Source: an uncultured Cardiobacterium sp.
Lineage (GTDB): Bacteria; Pseudomonadota; Gammaproteobacteria; Cardiobacteriales; Cardiobacteriaceae
Direction of reading: 5' to 3'
DNA length: 7,138 nt
NCBI RefSeq assembly: GCF_938028185.1
Contig: NZ_CALJAH010000255.1
Location: forward strand, 1-7,138
Shown here: in pieces, positions 1 to 5,481 of the stretch
Layout of the letters: every line of letters starts with the position of its first letter
Position numbering within the stretch: the first letter of the stretch is position 1
Translations under genes and position numbers: made by a program
Notes under the pieces: generated by a model
The model's database searches: none
Told to the model about the DNA's origin: nothing
Seen by the model: only the letters and a program-made list of their open reading frames with translations

Positions 1-2
1 AG

Positions 3-28
3 GACGCCCGCACCAGCGGGCGTCTTTT
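3..28 (+). terminator. Rho-independent terminator of an upstream gene
   Basis: A perfect 9-bp stem (3-11 with 16-24, GACGCCCGC against GCGGGCGTC) closes a 4-nt ACCA loop and is followed by TTTT. The T-run is on the + strand only, so it should end a + strand transcript whose gene lies before the window. Confidence 0.85.
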
Positions 29-109
29 ATGATGCAGATCAGATTGCAGAACTGGTCTTGAGGCTGTTTACATTTCGTTTTGGATATAGTCGCTACGCGC
101 TTTTCTACA

Positions 110-149
110 CCCCCTCCCCGATCCTCCCCCGCTTCGCAGGGGAGGGGGG
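110..149. repeat. C/G-rich palindromic intergenic element
   Basis: Two C-rich arms (110-119 and 123-129) can each pair with the same G-rich arm (139-148). The outer pairing is a perfect 10-bp stem round a 19-nt loop. The inner pairing is 7 bp and encloses a small GCTTCGC hairpin. The two folds exclude each other. Short C/G palindromes of this look are often dispersed repeats in GC-rich genomes, but only one copy is visible here, so repeat status is inferred. The rest of 29-180 shows no gene or recognisable element. Confidence 0.45.
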
Positions 150-180
150 ATTCAAATTGCAAACACGCCCCTGAATCGTG

Positions 181-206
181 AAAAACCGCCCCGGAGGGCG
201 GTTTTT
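181..206. terminator. Bidirectional terminator closing the dnaX-to-Nudix operon
   Basis: An 11-bp stem (181-191 with 196-206) has a CGGA loop, a CCGCCC/GGGCGG core and A/T tracts on both flanks, so it can act on either strand. On the minus strand it begins directly at the TAA stop of the Nudix gene (209-207), leaving no 3' untranslated spacer. It is the only strong intrinsic terminator downstream of recR on that strand and is the likely end of the operon. Confidence 0.85.
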
Positions 207-743
207 TTAGGGGTGCAGCAGCGTGGGTTCGCGGATGAGGGTGGCGACGGCAGCGCGGATGGAGGCGAGGCCGTAATCTTCTGCACGCAGGGCGGCGACG
301 GGGCGGATGTCAAGTGCGCCGGCGTCATCGGCGGCGCGGGCGTTGTGGAAATCCGGCACGCGGGCGAGGTAGAACAGGTCGGCGGTGAAGACGTCGATGC
401 CGCTGTAGGGGTAGGTGTTGGGCAGCGAGAACAGGTAGCGCAGCGCGTGTGGCGCGAGACCGGTTTCTTCGTGCAACTCGCGCCGGGCGGCGGCTTCAAC
501 TGTCTCGTGCGCTTCCACGAAGCCGCCGGGCAGGTCGAGCGTGCCTTTTGCCGGTTCGCGTGCGCGGCGCACGGAGAGGATTTGGCCGTGGTCGTCAAGG
601 ACAATGCAGGCGACGGCGGCGGCAACGTTGTGGTAGTAGGTGAGGTCGCAATGCGGGCAATGCAGCGCGTGGTCGGGCGGGTGTTGCAGGCCGGGCGCGC
701 CGCAGCGCGGGCAGTAGCGGAAGGTGTGCAGCGGGTGGGTCAT
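207..743 (-). CDS. Zinc-ribbon Nudix hydrolase
   Basis: A 178-residue cytoplasmic hydrolase, probably acting on a nucleoside-diphosphate-linked compound; the substrate cannot be read from the sequence. An N-terminal zinc ribbon is shown by C11-P-R-C14 and C29-P-H-C32. The Nudix domain starts near residue 40 and contains a complete Nudix box at G74-L96 (G-x5-E80-x7-R88-E89-L-x-E92-E93-x-G95-L96), with all the metal-binding glutamates present. The ribbon-plus-Nudix order recalls NudC NADH pyrophosphatase. However, the protein is shorter than NudC, and the SQPWPFPxS motif that follows the box in NudC is absent (LFSLPNTYPYSG is there instead), so I do not call it NudC. The ATG lies 2 nt after the stop of the Sel1-repeat gene with no Shine-Dalgarno sequence, which suggests translational coupling. 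The stop codon abuts the operon terminator. Confidence 0.9.
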   Translation of the reverse strand: MTHPLHTFRYCPRCGAPGLQHPPDHALHCPHCDLTYYHNVAAAVACIVLDDHGQILSVRRAREPAKGTLDLPGGFVEAHETVEAAARRELHEETGLAPHALRYLFSLPNTYPYSGIDVFTADLFYLARVPDFHNARAADDAGALDIRPVAALRAEDYGLASIRAAVATLIREPTLLHP

Positions 744-745
744 GG

Positions 746-1690
746 TCAGTCTTGCAGTTTTTTGAGCTGTTTTTTCAGGGCGATTTCGTCCCAGTATTCT
801 TCATCTTCTGCTCTTATTTTCCATTCCAGCGCTTTGCCTGCCCGTGCCGGATCATCGCCGGGATTATAGCTGTAAAGCCACATCAGCATATTTGCGCCAT
901 TTTTGGAACCCTGCGCAGCGGATTGGTTGAAGAGTTCATAGGCTTTGGCGGTGTTGCGCTGCAAACCGAAACGTCCCGTACGGTAGGCTTCGGCCAGCTC
1001 GTTGGTGGCTTCGCCTTCTCCGGCATTGCTGGCTTTTTCGTACCATTCCAGCGCCTTGGCTTCGTTTTTTTCTTCATAGCGGTAGAAAGAAGCAAGCCTG
1101 TACATGGCGTAAGCGGACGGTTTTTCCTGGGTAGCGGCTTTTTTTAACAGTTCTTTTGCCATTTGCGCAAATGGTTCTTTCTCGTGTTGCACATCCACAA
1201 AGCCGGCGTTGTAAAACTCTCCAAGATACGCCGTCGCATCGGCGTCACCTTGCGCAACAGCAGGTTCGAGCCATTGTTGCGCATTACGATCTAGCCTTTC
1301 TTTTGCAAGGAGCGCCAATGTAATTTGGGCGACAGTGTTGTTTTGTGCGGCGGCTTTTTTTAGCCATTCGTCAGCTTTGGCGGCGTCTTTTTCTGCGCCG
1401 ATGCCGTAGTGGTAGAGCAGTCCGAGCGCGGCTTGTGCCTGGGCGTTGCCCTGTACCGCGGCTTTTTCGTACCACTGGCGCGCCAGTGAATAATTGGGTT
1501 TGGCACTTTCTGTTTCGAGGGCATAGCCTTGGGCAAGCAGGAATTGGGCGTTGGCGTCGCCTGCTTCGGCTTTGCCCTGCTGTTGCCTGATTTGGGTGAT
1601 GTAGTCGGTGGTTTCCGCGGCGGGTGCGGTCAGCGAGACGGTGCTGGTTAGCGCGAGGGCGAGCAGGGTGGCAAGGATGCGGATTGGCAT
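746..1690 (-). CDS. Secreted Sel1-like (TPR-type) repeat protein
   Basis: This 314-residue protein is predicted to be exported. Residues 1-24 form a signal peptide: MPIR, a hydrophobic stretch ILATLLALALTSTVSL, then an APA-A cleavage site near residues 22-25. The mature part is a solenoid of about six Sel1-like repeats of roughly 36 residues, with recurring A-x-x-W-Y/L-x-K-A-A and AQ-x-x-L-x-L-Y motifs (for example ARQWYEKAAVQGNAQAQ and ALEWYEKASNAGEGEA). Such repeats mediate protein-protein contacts, so a periplasmic scaffold role is plausible, but no partner is evident. The reading frame stays open upstream to 1954 inside recR. I chose the ATG at 1690 because the signal peptide begins there and the upstream extension is low-complexity shadow sequence. 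The Shine-Dalgarno match is poor (GGGAA). The gene lies 40 nt after recR with no terminator between. Confidence 0.88.
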   Translation of the reverse strand: MPIRILATLLALALTSTVSLTAPAAETTDYITQIRQQQGKAEAGDANAQFLLAQGYALETESAKPNYSLARQWYEKAAVQGNAQAQAALGLLYHYGIGAEKDAAKADEWLKKAAAQNNTVAQITLALLAKERLDRNAQQWLEPAVAQGDADATAYLGEFYNAGFVDVQHEKEPFAQMAKELLKKAATQEKPSAYAMYRLASFYRYEEKNEAKALEWYEKASNAGEGEATNELAEAYRTGRFGLQRNTAKAYELFNQSAAQGSKNGANMLMWLYSYNPGDDPARAGKALEWKIRAEDEEYWDEIALKKQLKKLQD

Positions 1691-1730
1691 AGGAAAAATT
1701 CCCGTTGTGGTGCAGCCGCGCGCTCTGCCG

Positions 1731-2336
1731 CTATTCGCTGCGGTACGGGCTGCGGGTGTTGAAGGCGAGCGAGAGGGTGCCTTTGTCGAGATAGGAAAGT
1801 TCGCCGCCCATCGGCACGCCGTGCGCGAGGCGGGTCGCGGGGACGTTGTGTTTGGCGGCGAGTTCGGCGAGGAAGTAGGCGGTGGTTTCGCCTTCGAGGG
1901 TGCTGTTGGTGGCCAGCACCATTTCTTTGATGTCGCCGGTGGCCAGCTGTTCATCGAGGATGTCCATGCCGAGTTCGTAGGGGCCGATGCCGTCCAGCGG
2001 CGAGATGAAGCCCATCAGCACGAAGTAGAGGCCACGGTAGTCGGTGGATTGTTCAAGGGCGAGGACGTCGGCGGGGGCTTCAACGACGCAGATGGTGCTG
2101 TGGTCGCGTCTGGGGTTGGCGCAGATGAGGCAAAGTTCGGCGTCGCTGATGTTGCGGCATTGTTGGCAACGGGCCGCGGTGTGCAGCGCGTGGTTGAGGG
2201 CATCCGCCAGTTGTTGGCCTTTTTGTGGTTGTTCAAGCAAAAGGCGCAACGCCATGCGCTGCGCCGTTTTGTTGCCGACGCCGGGCAGGCAGGTGAGCGC
2301 CTGCACCAGTTGGTCGAACGAGGGCGAGAAGCTCAT
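1731..2336 (-). CDS. recR: Recombination mediator protein RecR
   Basis: RecR works with RecF and RecO to load RecA onto single-stranded DNA coated with single-strand-binding protein during gap repair. The 201-residue length is normal for the family. Domains in order: a helix-hairpin-helix at about 17-33 (LPGVGNKTAQRMALRLL), a C4 zinc finger (C57, C60, C69, C72), a Toprim domain from about 80 (VVEAPAD at 84-90, ATNSTLEGE at 142-150), and the C-terminal RecR signature (GVPMGGELSYLDKGTLSLAF at 173-192). Its ATG shares one base with the ybaB stop (TGATG at 2338-2334) and has no Shine-Dalgarno sequence, so it is probably translated by termination-reinitiation coupling. Its place after dnaX and ybaB is the classic gammaproteobacterial order. 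Confidence 0.98.
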   Translation of the reverse strand: MSFSPSFDQLVQALTCLPGVGNKTAQRMALRLLLEQPQKGQQLADALNHALHTAARCQQCRNISDAELCLICANPRRDHSTICVVEAPADVLALEQSTDYRGLYFVLMGFISPLDGIGPYELGMDILDEQLATGDIKEMVLATNSTLEGETTAYFLAELAAKHNVPATRLAHGVPMGGELSYLDKGTLSLAFNTRSPYRSE

Positions 2337-2665
2337 CAGAAGGGCAGTTTGAAGCCGCCGGGCAGTCCCATGCCGCCGGTGAGGTTCGCCATTTCTTCCT
2401 GGGTCATGGCATTGACTTTGGCGCTGGCGTCGCTGATGGCGGCGGCGAGCAGCGCTTCGAGCATTTCTTTGTCTTCTTTCAGCGCTTCTTCGGAGAGTTC
2501 TACGCGCTGACAGGCGTAGTGGCCGTTCAGGGTGACTTTGACCGCGCCTGCGCCGGCGATGCCGACGATGTGACGGTTTGCCAGTTCTGCCTGCATTTTT
2601 TGCATATTCTCTTGCATTTCCTGCGCTTTTTTCATCATGGTGCCGAGTTTGCCGGGTAGCATCAT
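2336..2665 (-). CDS. ybaB: YbaB/EbfC nucleoid-associated protein
   Basis: A 109-residue member of the YbaB/EbfC family, small dimeric DNA-binding proteins that associate with the nucleoid and are encoded between dnaX and recR in many bacteria. Visible features are the basic, Met/Gln-rich N-terminal helix (MMKKAQEMQENMQKMQAELA), the G-AGAG-VKVTLNG strand region, the long acidic helix with KEDKEMLEALLAAAISDA, and a Gly/Met-rich tail (LTGGMGLPGGFKLPF). The start has a good Shine-Dalgarno sequence, AGGAG at 2676-2672, 6 nt before the ATG and overlapping the end of dnaX. A second ATG follows at once, so either methionine could initiate. It is 3 nt after the dnaX stop and overlaps recR by one base. 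Confidence 0.96.
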   Translation of the reverse strand: MMLPGKLGTMMKKAQEMQENMQKMQAELANRHIVGIAGAGAVKVTLNGHYACQRVELSEEALKEDKEMLEALLAAAISDASAKVNAMTQEEMANLTGGMGLPGGFKLPF

Positions 2666-2668
2666 TTT

Positions 2669-4714
2669 TTACTCCTGTGTGTTCAAGGGTTGGATGTTGT
2701 CCACTTGCAGGGCGGCGCCGAAGGTGGCTTGTGCCGCCCGTACTTGTGGGTGGTTAAGGAATTCTTGTTCGGCGCGCTGTTGCGCGGCGGCATTTTTTTG
2801 CCGACGGTATTCGATGGGGGTTTTCAGATCGCCATCGCCGGGGCGGATTTCGAGGGTGCAAGGGACACCGAGCGCGTGGCTGAGGGCGGCGGCGGCCTGT
2901 TCGCGGTTTTGTGCCTGGTCGAAGATGATGCCGGTCGGCGCGGTGCAAAGGCTGAGGAGCGGCGCCTGCCAACTGGCGGGGATGCTGTTTTCGAGCAGCA
3001 GCAGCGGGTATTCGTGCAGGTCGAGGGTAGTGAGGAAGTCGCTCCAGCGTTCGGGGTTGTCAATCAGGTCGGCGGGGTCGGTGGTTTTGCCCGGAGCGGT
3101 TTTTGTCGCGGGTTCGGGGGCGGTTGCCACAGCAGGCGCGGCAACAGCTTCAGGCTTTTTTGCCGCTGTGCTTCCGCTGTCATCGGGGATGGTTTCGCTG
3201 ACCCACGGCGGGACGTCGCCGTTGTCCGGGGTATCGGCGGCGGATGGTTCTTCCCACGGCGGCGGTTCGTTGGCGATAGGTGTCGGGGACGGTTCGGCAG
3301 GAATGGCGGTCGCGGGTTCTTCCTCGCTCGCAGTAGGTGTTGCGGCGGGTATGGTTGGTGTAACAGGCACCGGGGACGGTTCGGCTGGAATGGCGGGTGC
3401 GGGTTTTTCCTTGCTCGCAGCAAGTGTTTCTGCGGATGTTGGCGCAACCGGTACGGGTGCCGGGGTCGGTTCGGCAGGAGTGGCGGGTGCGGGTTCTGCC
3501 TGTGGTAATGCTTCGCTCGCGGCGGTTTTTCCGTTTTGCAGACTGGCCGTCAGTTCGGTGAGCGAAGCAGTAAGGTCTGCGTCCGCCGGGGCGGCTTCGC
3601 GTACCGGGCGCGCGTTCGCCGGGTCGCTGGTGGGCAGCAGCGGTTGCAGGGCAATCATGCGCAGCAGGCTCATTTCCAGCGCCATGCGCGCATCCGGCTG
3701 GTAGGGCAGGTTTTGCCACGCTTCGCTGCCGATTTGATACCACAGTTGCAGCAGTTCGACCGGCAGGCGTTGTGCCAGTGCGTGCAGCGCCGCCGGGATT
3801 TCTTCGGGGTAGCGTTCCGCGCCGAGCTGGGCGATGGTGATTTTTTGCATTTGTTGCAGCAGGCGCAGCAGCAGTCCGGCATAATCGGGCGCGTATTCGT
3901 CCAGCGATTCGAGGATGTTGCGCAGACCGCCCGCGTCGCCGTCAGCGAGCAGGCGCAGCATATGCAGCAGCTGCGGTTCGGGGACGGCACCGAGCAAGGT
4001 GGCGACGTCATGGGTGCGGACGTGTCCCTGGCCGTAGGCCAATGCCTGGTCAAGCAGGCTGAGGCTGTCGCGCATACTGCCGGCGGCGGCATTGGCGAGC
4101 AGTTGCAGCGCGTCCGGCTCGTATTCGGCGTGTTCGGCTTGCAGGATGCTGGCGAGGTGTTCGCTGATTTGCCGCTCGCTCATGTTTTTCAGGTGGAATT
4201 GCAGGCAGCGCGAGAGGATGGTCGCGGGCAATTTCTGCGGGTCGGTGGTGGCGAGGATGAATTTGACGTGCGGCGGCGGTTCTTCCAGCGTTTTCAGCAG
4301 CGCATTGAAGCTGCTGGCGGAAAACATATGCACTTCGTCAATGAGATAGACTTTGTATTGTCCTTTGACAGGAGCGTAGGGGACGTTATCGAGCAGTTCG
4401 CGCGTTTCTTCAACGCGGGAGCGCGAGGCGGCATCCACTTCGATGAGGTCGGGAAAGCGCCCCTGGTCGATTTCCTTGCAGTGGTCGCATTCGCCGCAGG
4501 GATTGGAGCTGACGTGATTTTTCTGGCAGTTGAGCGATTTGGCGAAGATGCGGGCGATGGTGGTTTTGCCAACGCCGCGCGTACCGGTAAAGAGGTAAGC
4601 GTGATGGATGCGGTTATGGTCCAGCGCGTAGGTCAGCGCTTGGGTCACATGCGTCTGGCCGACCAGTTCGTGAAAGTTTTTCGGCCGCCATTTGCGTGCG
4701 AGAACCTGATACAT
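2669..4714 (-). CDS. dnaX: DNA polymerase III subunit tau (gamma by frameshift)
   Basis: Encodes the clamp-loader ATPase of the replisome, 681 residues for tau. The AAA+ module shows Walker A GTRGVGKTT (44-52), a four-cysteine zinc module (C63, C73, C76, C79), Walker B LIDE (124-127) and the SRC arginine-finger motif (168-170). Domain III runs to about residue 380. It is followed by a long Pro/Ala/Glu-rich linker, then the tau-specific C-terminal part (PERWSDFL onward) that in E. coli contacts polymerase and helicase. A slippery heptamer at codons 518-520 should give a 521-residue gamma form. The start is ATG 4714 because MYQVLARKWRP is the conserved family N-terminus; the longer open frame to 4837 merely translates the ffs gene. 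No Shine-Dalgarno sequence precedes this ATG. E. coli tau is 643 residues; the extra length here is in the linker. Confidence 0.97.
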   Translation of the reverse strand: MYQVLARKWRPKNFHELVGQTHVTQALTYALDHNRIHHAYLFTGTRGVGKTTIARIFAKSLNCQKNHVSSNPCGECDHCKEIDQGRFPDLIEVDAASRSRVEETRELLDNVPYAPVKGQYKVYLIDEVHMFSASSFNALLKTLEEPPPHVKFILATTDPQKLPATILSRCLQFHLKNMSERQISEHLASILQAEHAEYEPDALQLLANAAAGSMRDSLSLLDQALAYGQGHVRTHDVATLLGAVPEPQLLHMLRLLADGDAGGLRNILESLDEYAPDYAGLLLRLLQQMQKITIAQLGAERYPEEIPAALHALAQRLPVELLQLWYQIGSEAWQNLPYQPDARMALEMSLLRMIALQPLLPTSDPANARPVREAAPADADLTASLTELTASLQNGKTAASEALPQAEPAPATPAEPTPAPVPVAPTSAETLAASKEKPAPAIPAEPSPVPVTPTIPAATPTASEEEPATAIPAEPSPTPIANEPPPWEEPSAADTPDNGDVPPWVSETIPDDSGSTAAKKPEAVAAPAVATAPEPATKTAPGKTTDPADLIDNPERWSDFLTTLDLHEYPLLLLENSIPASWQAPLLSLCTAPTGIIFDQAQNREQAAAALSHALGVPCTLEIRPGDGDLKTPIEYRRQKNAAAQQRAEQEFLNHPQVRAAQATFGAALQVDNIQPLNTQE
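3123..3161 (-). promoter_or_regulatory. Programmed -1 frameshift signal in dnaX
   Basis: On the minus strand the in-frame codons GCA AAA AAG (3163-3155) contain the heptamer A AAA AAG, identical to the E. coli dnaX site. After a -1 slip the next codons are GCC TGA (3155-3150), so gamma would end one residue after the lysine pair. Nine nucleotides downstream is a hairpin: an 8-bp stem 3145-3138 with 3130-3123 (GTTGCCGC with GTGGCAAC, one G-U pair) and a 7-nt loop. A GGAA about 10 nt upstream could serve as a weak Shine-Dalgarno-like stimulator. Slip site, immediate stop and stem-loop are all seen in the sequence; function is inferred from E. coli. Confidence 0.85.
3290..3497 (-). repeat. Imperfect tandem repeat in the dnaX linker
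   Basis: The + strand motif CGGTTCGGC(A/T)GGA recurs at 3290, 3377 and 3467, giving units of 87 and 90 bases (29 and 30 codons) plus a partial third copy. In protein terms each unit begins PAEP(S/T)P and ends (A/T)AI, with a central SKEK or SEEE segment. Spacing in whole codons keeps the reading frame. The repeats sit in the flexible linker just before the frameshift site, so copy number would lengthen or shorten the tether in both tau and gamma. Confidence 0.75.
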
Positions 4715-4730
4715 GGGGTGCTTGTTTGAG

Positions 4731-4741
4731 AAAAAGAAAAA
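4731..4741 (-). terminator. T-rich tract after ffs (partial terminator)
   Basis: Directly after the closing stem of the 4.5S RNA the minus strand reads TTTTTCTTTTT. The RNA's own terminal helix plus this tract resembles an intrinsic terminator, but the T-run is broken by a C and the helix is long and irregular. It could release most ffs transcripts while letting some polymerases continue into dnaX. Confidence 0.5.
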
Positions 4742-4845
4742 GGCCTGCACCAGCTTACTCCGGCACCCGATTTCACCGCTACCGCTGCTTCCTTCCGGAC
4801 CTGACGGGGTTTGCGGCTGATCGTTGCGAAGCGCCAATGCAGACC
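4742..4845 (-). ncRNA. ffs: Signal recognition particle 4.5S RNA
   Basis: This is the RNA of the bacterial SRP, which binds Ffh and guides nascent membrane proteins to FtsY. The conserved domain IV core reads GTCAGGTCCGGAAGGAAGCA on the minus strand (4805-4786), including the GGAA tetraloop and the asymmetric Ffh-binding loop. The ends pair over 12 bp: GGTCTGCATTGG (4845-4834) with CCAGCTT-side bases 4753-4742, including G-U pairs. About 104 nt is close to the 114 nt of E. coli. A matching promoter lies just upstream and a T-rich tract just downstream. The dnaX ATG is 27 nt beyond the 3' end, a neighbourhood known from other bacteria. The exact 5' end may be 1-2 nt earlier. Confidence 0.95.
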
Positions 4846-4853
4846 AGCGGCGT

Positions 4854-4881
4854 ATTCTACGGATTTTTTACCGGGATGCAA
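4854..4881 (-). promoter_or_regulatory. Sigma70-type promoter of ffs
   Basis: On the minus strand TTGCAT (4881-4876) and TAGAAT (4859-4854) are separated by 16 bp. The -10 box lies about 8 nt before the first paired base of the 4.5S RNA, the right distance for initiation near 4847-4845. The spacer contains a run of A. It may also be the only promoter for dnaX, since no other candidate fits between ffs and the dnaX start. Confidence 0.75.
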
Positions 4882-4885
4882 CCTT

Positions 4886-4913
4886 TTCGCAAGGAAGCGT
4901 GCGCTGCGATAAT
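4886..4913 (+). promoter_or_regulatory. Extended -10 promoter of the OsmC-family gene
   Basis: TTCGCA (4886-4891) and GATAAT (4908-4913) are 16 bp apart, and TG plus one base precedes the -10 box (4905-4907), making an extended -10 element. Initiation near 4920 would give a leader of about 37 nt. It is divergent from the ffs promoter, and the two -35 regions are only 4 bp apart. Confidence 0.6.
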
Positions 4914-4919
4914 GCCCGT

Positions 4920-4934
4920 GCCGGGCTGCCCGGC
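4920..4934 (+). promoter_or_regulatory. Small hairpin in the OsmC-gene leader
   Basis: GCCGGG (4920-4925) and CCCGGC (4929-4934) form a perfect 6-bp stem with a 3-nt loop at the expected 5' end of the transcript. There is no T-run, so it is not a terminator. It ends 10 nt before the Shine-Dalgarno sequence and might stabilise the mRNA 5' end or serve as a DNA-binding palindrome. No function is shown. Confidence 0.35.
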
Positions 4935-4956
4935 GCATTCAACCGGAGAGACAATC

Positions 4957-5364
4957 ATGACCCAAATGAACGTGACGTATCAGGGACAACTGCACTGCCA
5001 CGCCGAACACGCTGCGAGCGGGGCGACGCTGTTTACCGACGCGCCTGTTGATAACGGCGGCAAGGGCGAAGGCTTTTCGCCGACCGATCTGGTCGCCACC
5101 GCGCTCGCCGCCTGTGTGCTGACGATGATGGCGAAGAAGGCGGAAATCCTCGGCGTGCCGTACCGCGAGCCGCGCATTACCGCCGAAAAACACATGAAAA
5201 CCGAGCCGCGCCGCATCGGCGAAATCGTCCTCAACATTTACTTTCAGGACAGCTACGACGAGAAAACGCGCCGCCTGCTGGAAGCGACCGCGCACGCCTG
5301 CCCGGTAGCGCAGAGTCTGCACCCGGATTTGACGCAAACGCTGCATTTTCATTATCCTGAATAA
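4957..5364 (+). CDS. OsmC-family peroxiredoxin-like protein
   Basis: A 135-residue protein of the OsmC/Ohr superfamily, small dimeric cytoplasmic proteins; characterised members reduce organic hydroperoxides with a cysteine pair. Both expected cysteines are present: C53 in the long central helix (SPTDLVATALAACVLTMM, residues 41-58) and C115 in HACPVAQSLHP. The upstream GEGFSPTDLV motif is typical of the wider family. It does not look like E. coli YhfA or classical Ohr in detail, so no gene symbol is given, and substrate specificity is unknown. The start is supported by GGAGAG at 4945-4950, 6 nt before ATG; an upstream in-frame extension to 4696 only crosses the ffs gene. It is transcribed alone, from its own promoter to its own terminator. 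Confidence 0.92.
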   Translation: MTQMNVTYQGQLHCHAEHAASGATLFTDAPVDNGGKGEGFSPTDLVATALAACVLTMMAKKAEILGVPYREPRITAEKHMKTEPRRIGEIVLNIYFQDSYDEKTRRLLEATAHACPVAQSLHPDLTQTLHFHYPE

Positions 5365-5371
5365 TTGAGTG

Positions 5372-5396
5372 AAAAGTGCGCTGCGGCGCACTTTTT
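5372..5396 (+). terminator. Terminator of the OsmC-family gene
   Basis: A perfect 10-bp stem (5372-5381 with 5386-5395, AAAAGTGCGC against GCGCACTTTT) with a TGCG loop and trailing T-run begins 8 nt after the stop codon. The A-tract makes it potentially active in both directions. It also marks the left edge of the AT-rich island. Confidence 0.88.
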
Positions 5397-5415
5397 ATTT
5401 GCTGGAGCAGTGCTT

Positions 5416-5461
5416 GTATAATTATACGACCAATTGAAGTTGGCAATTTATTTGAAATAAA
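5416..5461 (+). promoter_or_regulatory. Putative promoter and palindromes before GNAT gene
   Basis: A consensus -10 box TATAAT (5417-5422) lies inside a perfect 12-bp palindrome GTATAATTATAC (5416-5427). No good -35 box is at the right distance. Downstream come an AATTG/CAATT inverted repeat (5432-5436 with 5444-5448) and TTTATTT-G-AAATAAA (5447-5461, 7-bp arms). Palindromes over and just after a -10 box could be operators, although AT-rich DNA produces such symmetry by chance. The implied leader is about 53 nt. Confidence 0.45.
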
Positions 5462-5481
5462 ATTCTGAATAAGGTGGTACG

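Noticed and set aside
207..743. NudC NADH pyrophosphatase
   Set aside because: The zinc ribbon and Nudix box are present, but the SQPWPFPxS motif after the box is absent and the protein is shorter than NudC.
1691..1954. N-terminal extension of the Sel1-repeat protein into recR
   Set aside because: The extension is Pro/Ser/Thr-rich shadow sequence of recR, and a proper signal peptide starts at the ATG at 1690.
1608..4729. Long + strand open frames opposite recR, ybaB and dnaX (about 1608-2510, 2637-3704 and 3536-4729)
   Set aside because: They lie antisense to clearly conserved genes, encode low-complexity Gly/Ala/Arg/Val-rich sequence without family motifs, and arise from GC-rich codon use on the coding strand.
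4715..4837. N-terminal extension of dnaX to 4837
   Set aside because: The extra codons translate the 4.5S RNA gene. The conserved DnaX N-terminus starts at MYQVLARKWRP (4714).
5372..5395. Pasteurellaceae-like DNA uptake sequence pair in the OsmC-gene terminator
   Set aside because: Each arm reads AAGTGCGCT, one base off the Haemophilus AAGTGCGGT core, and no other copies are seen in the window. It is adequately explained as a terminator stem.
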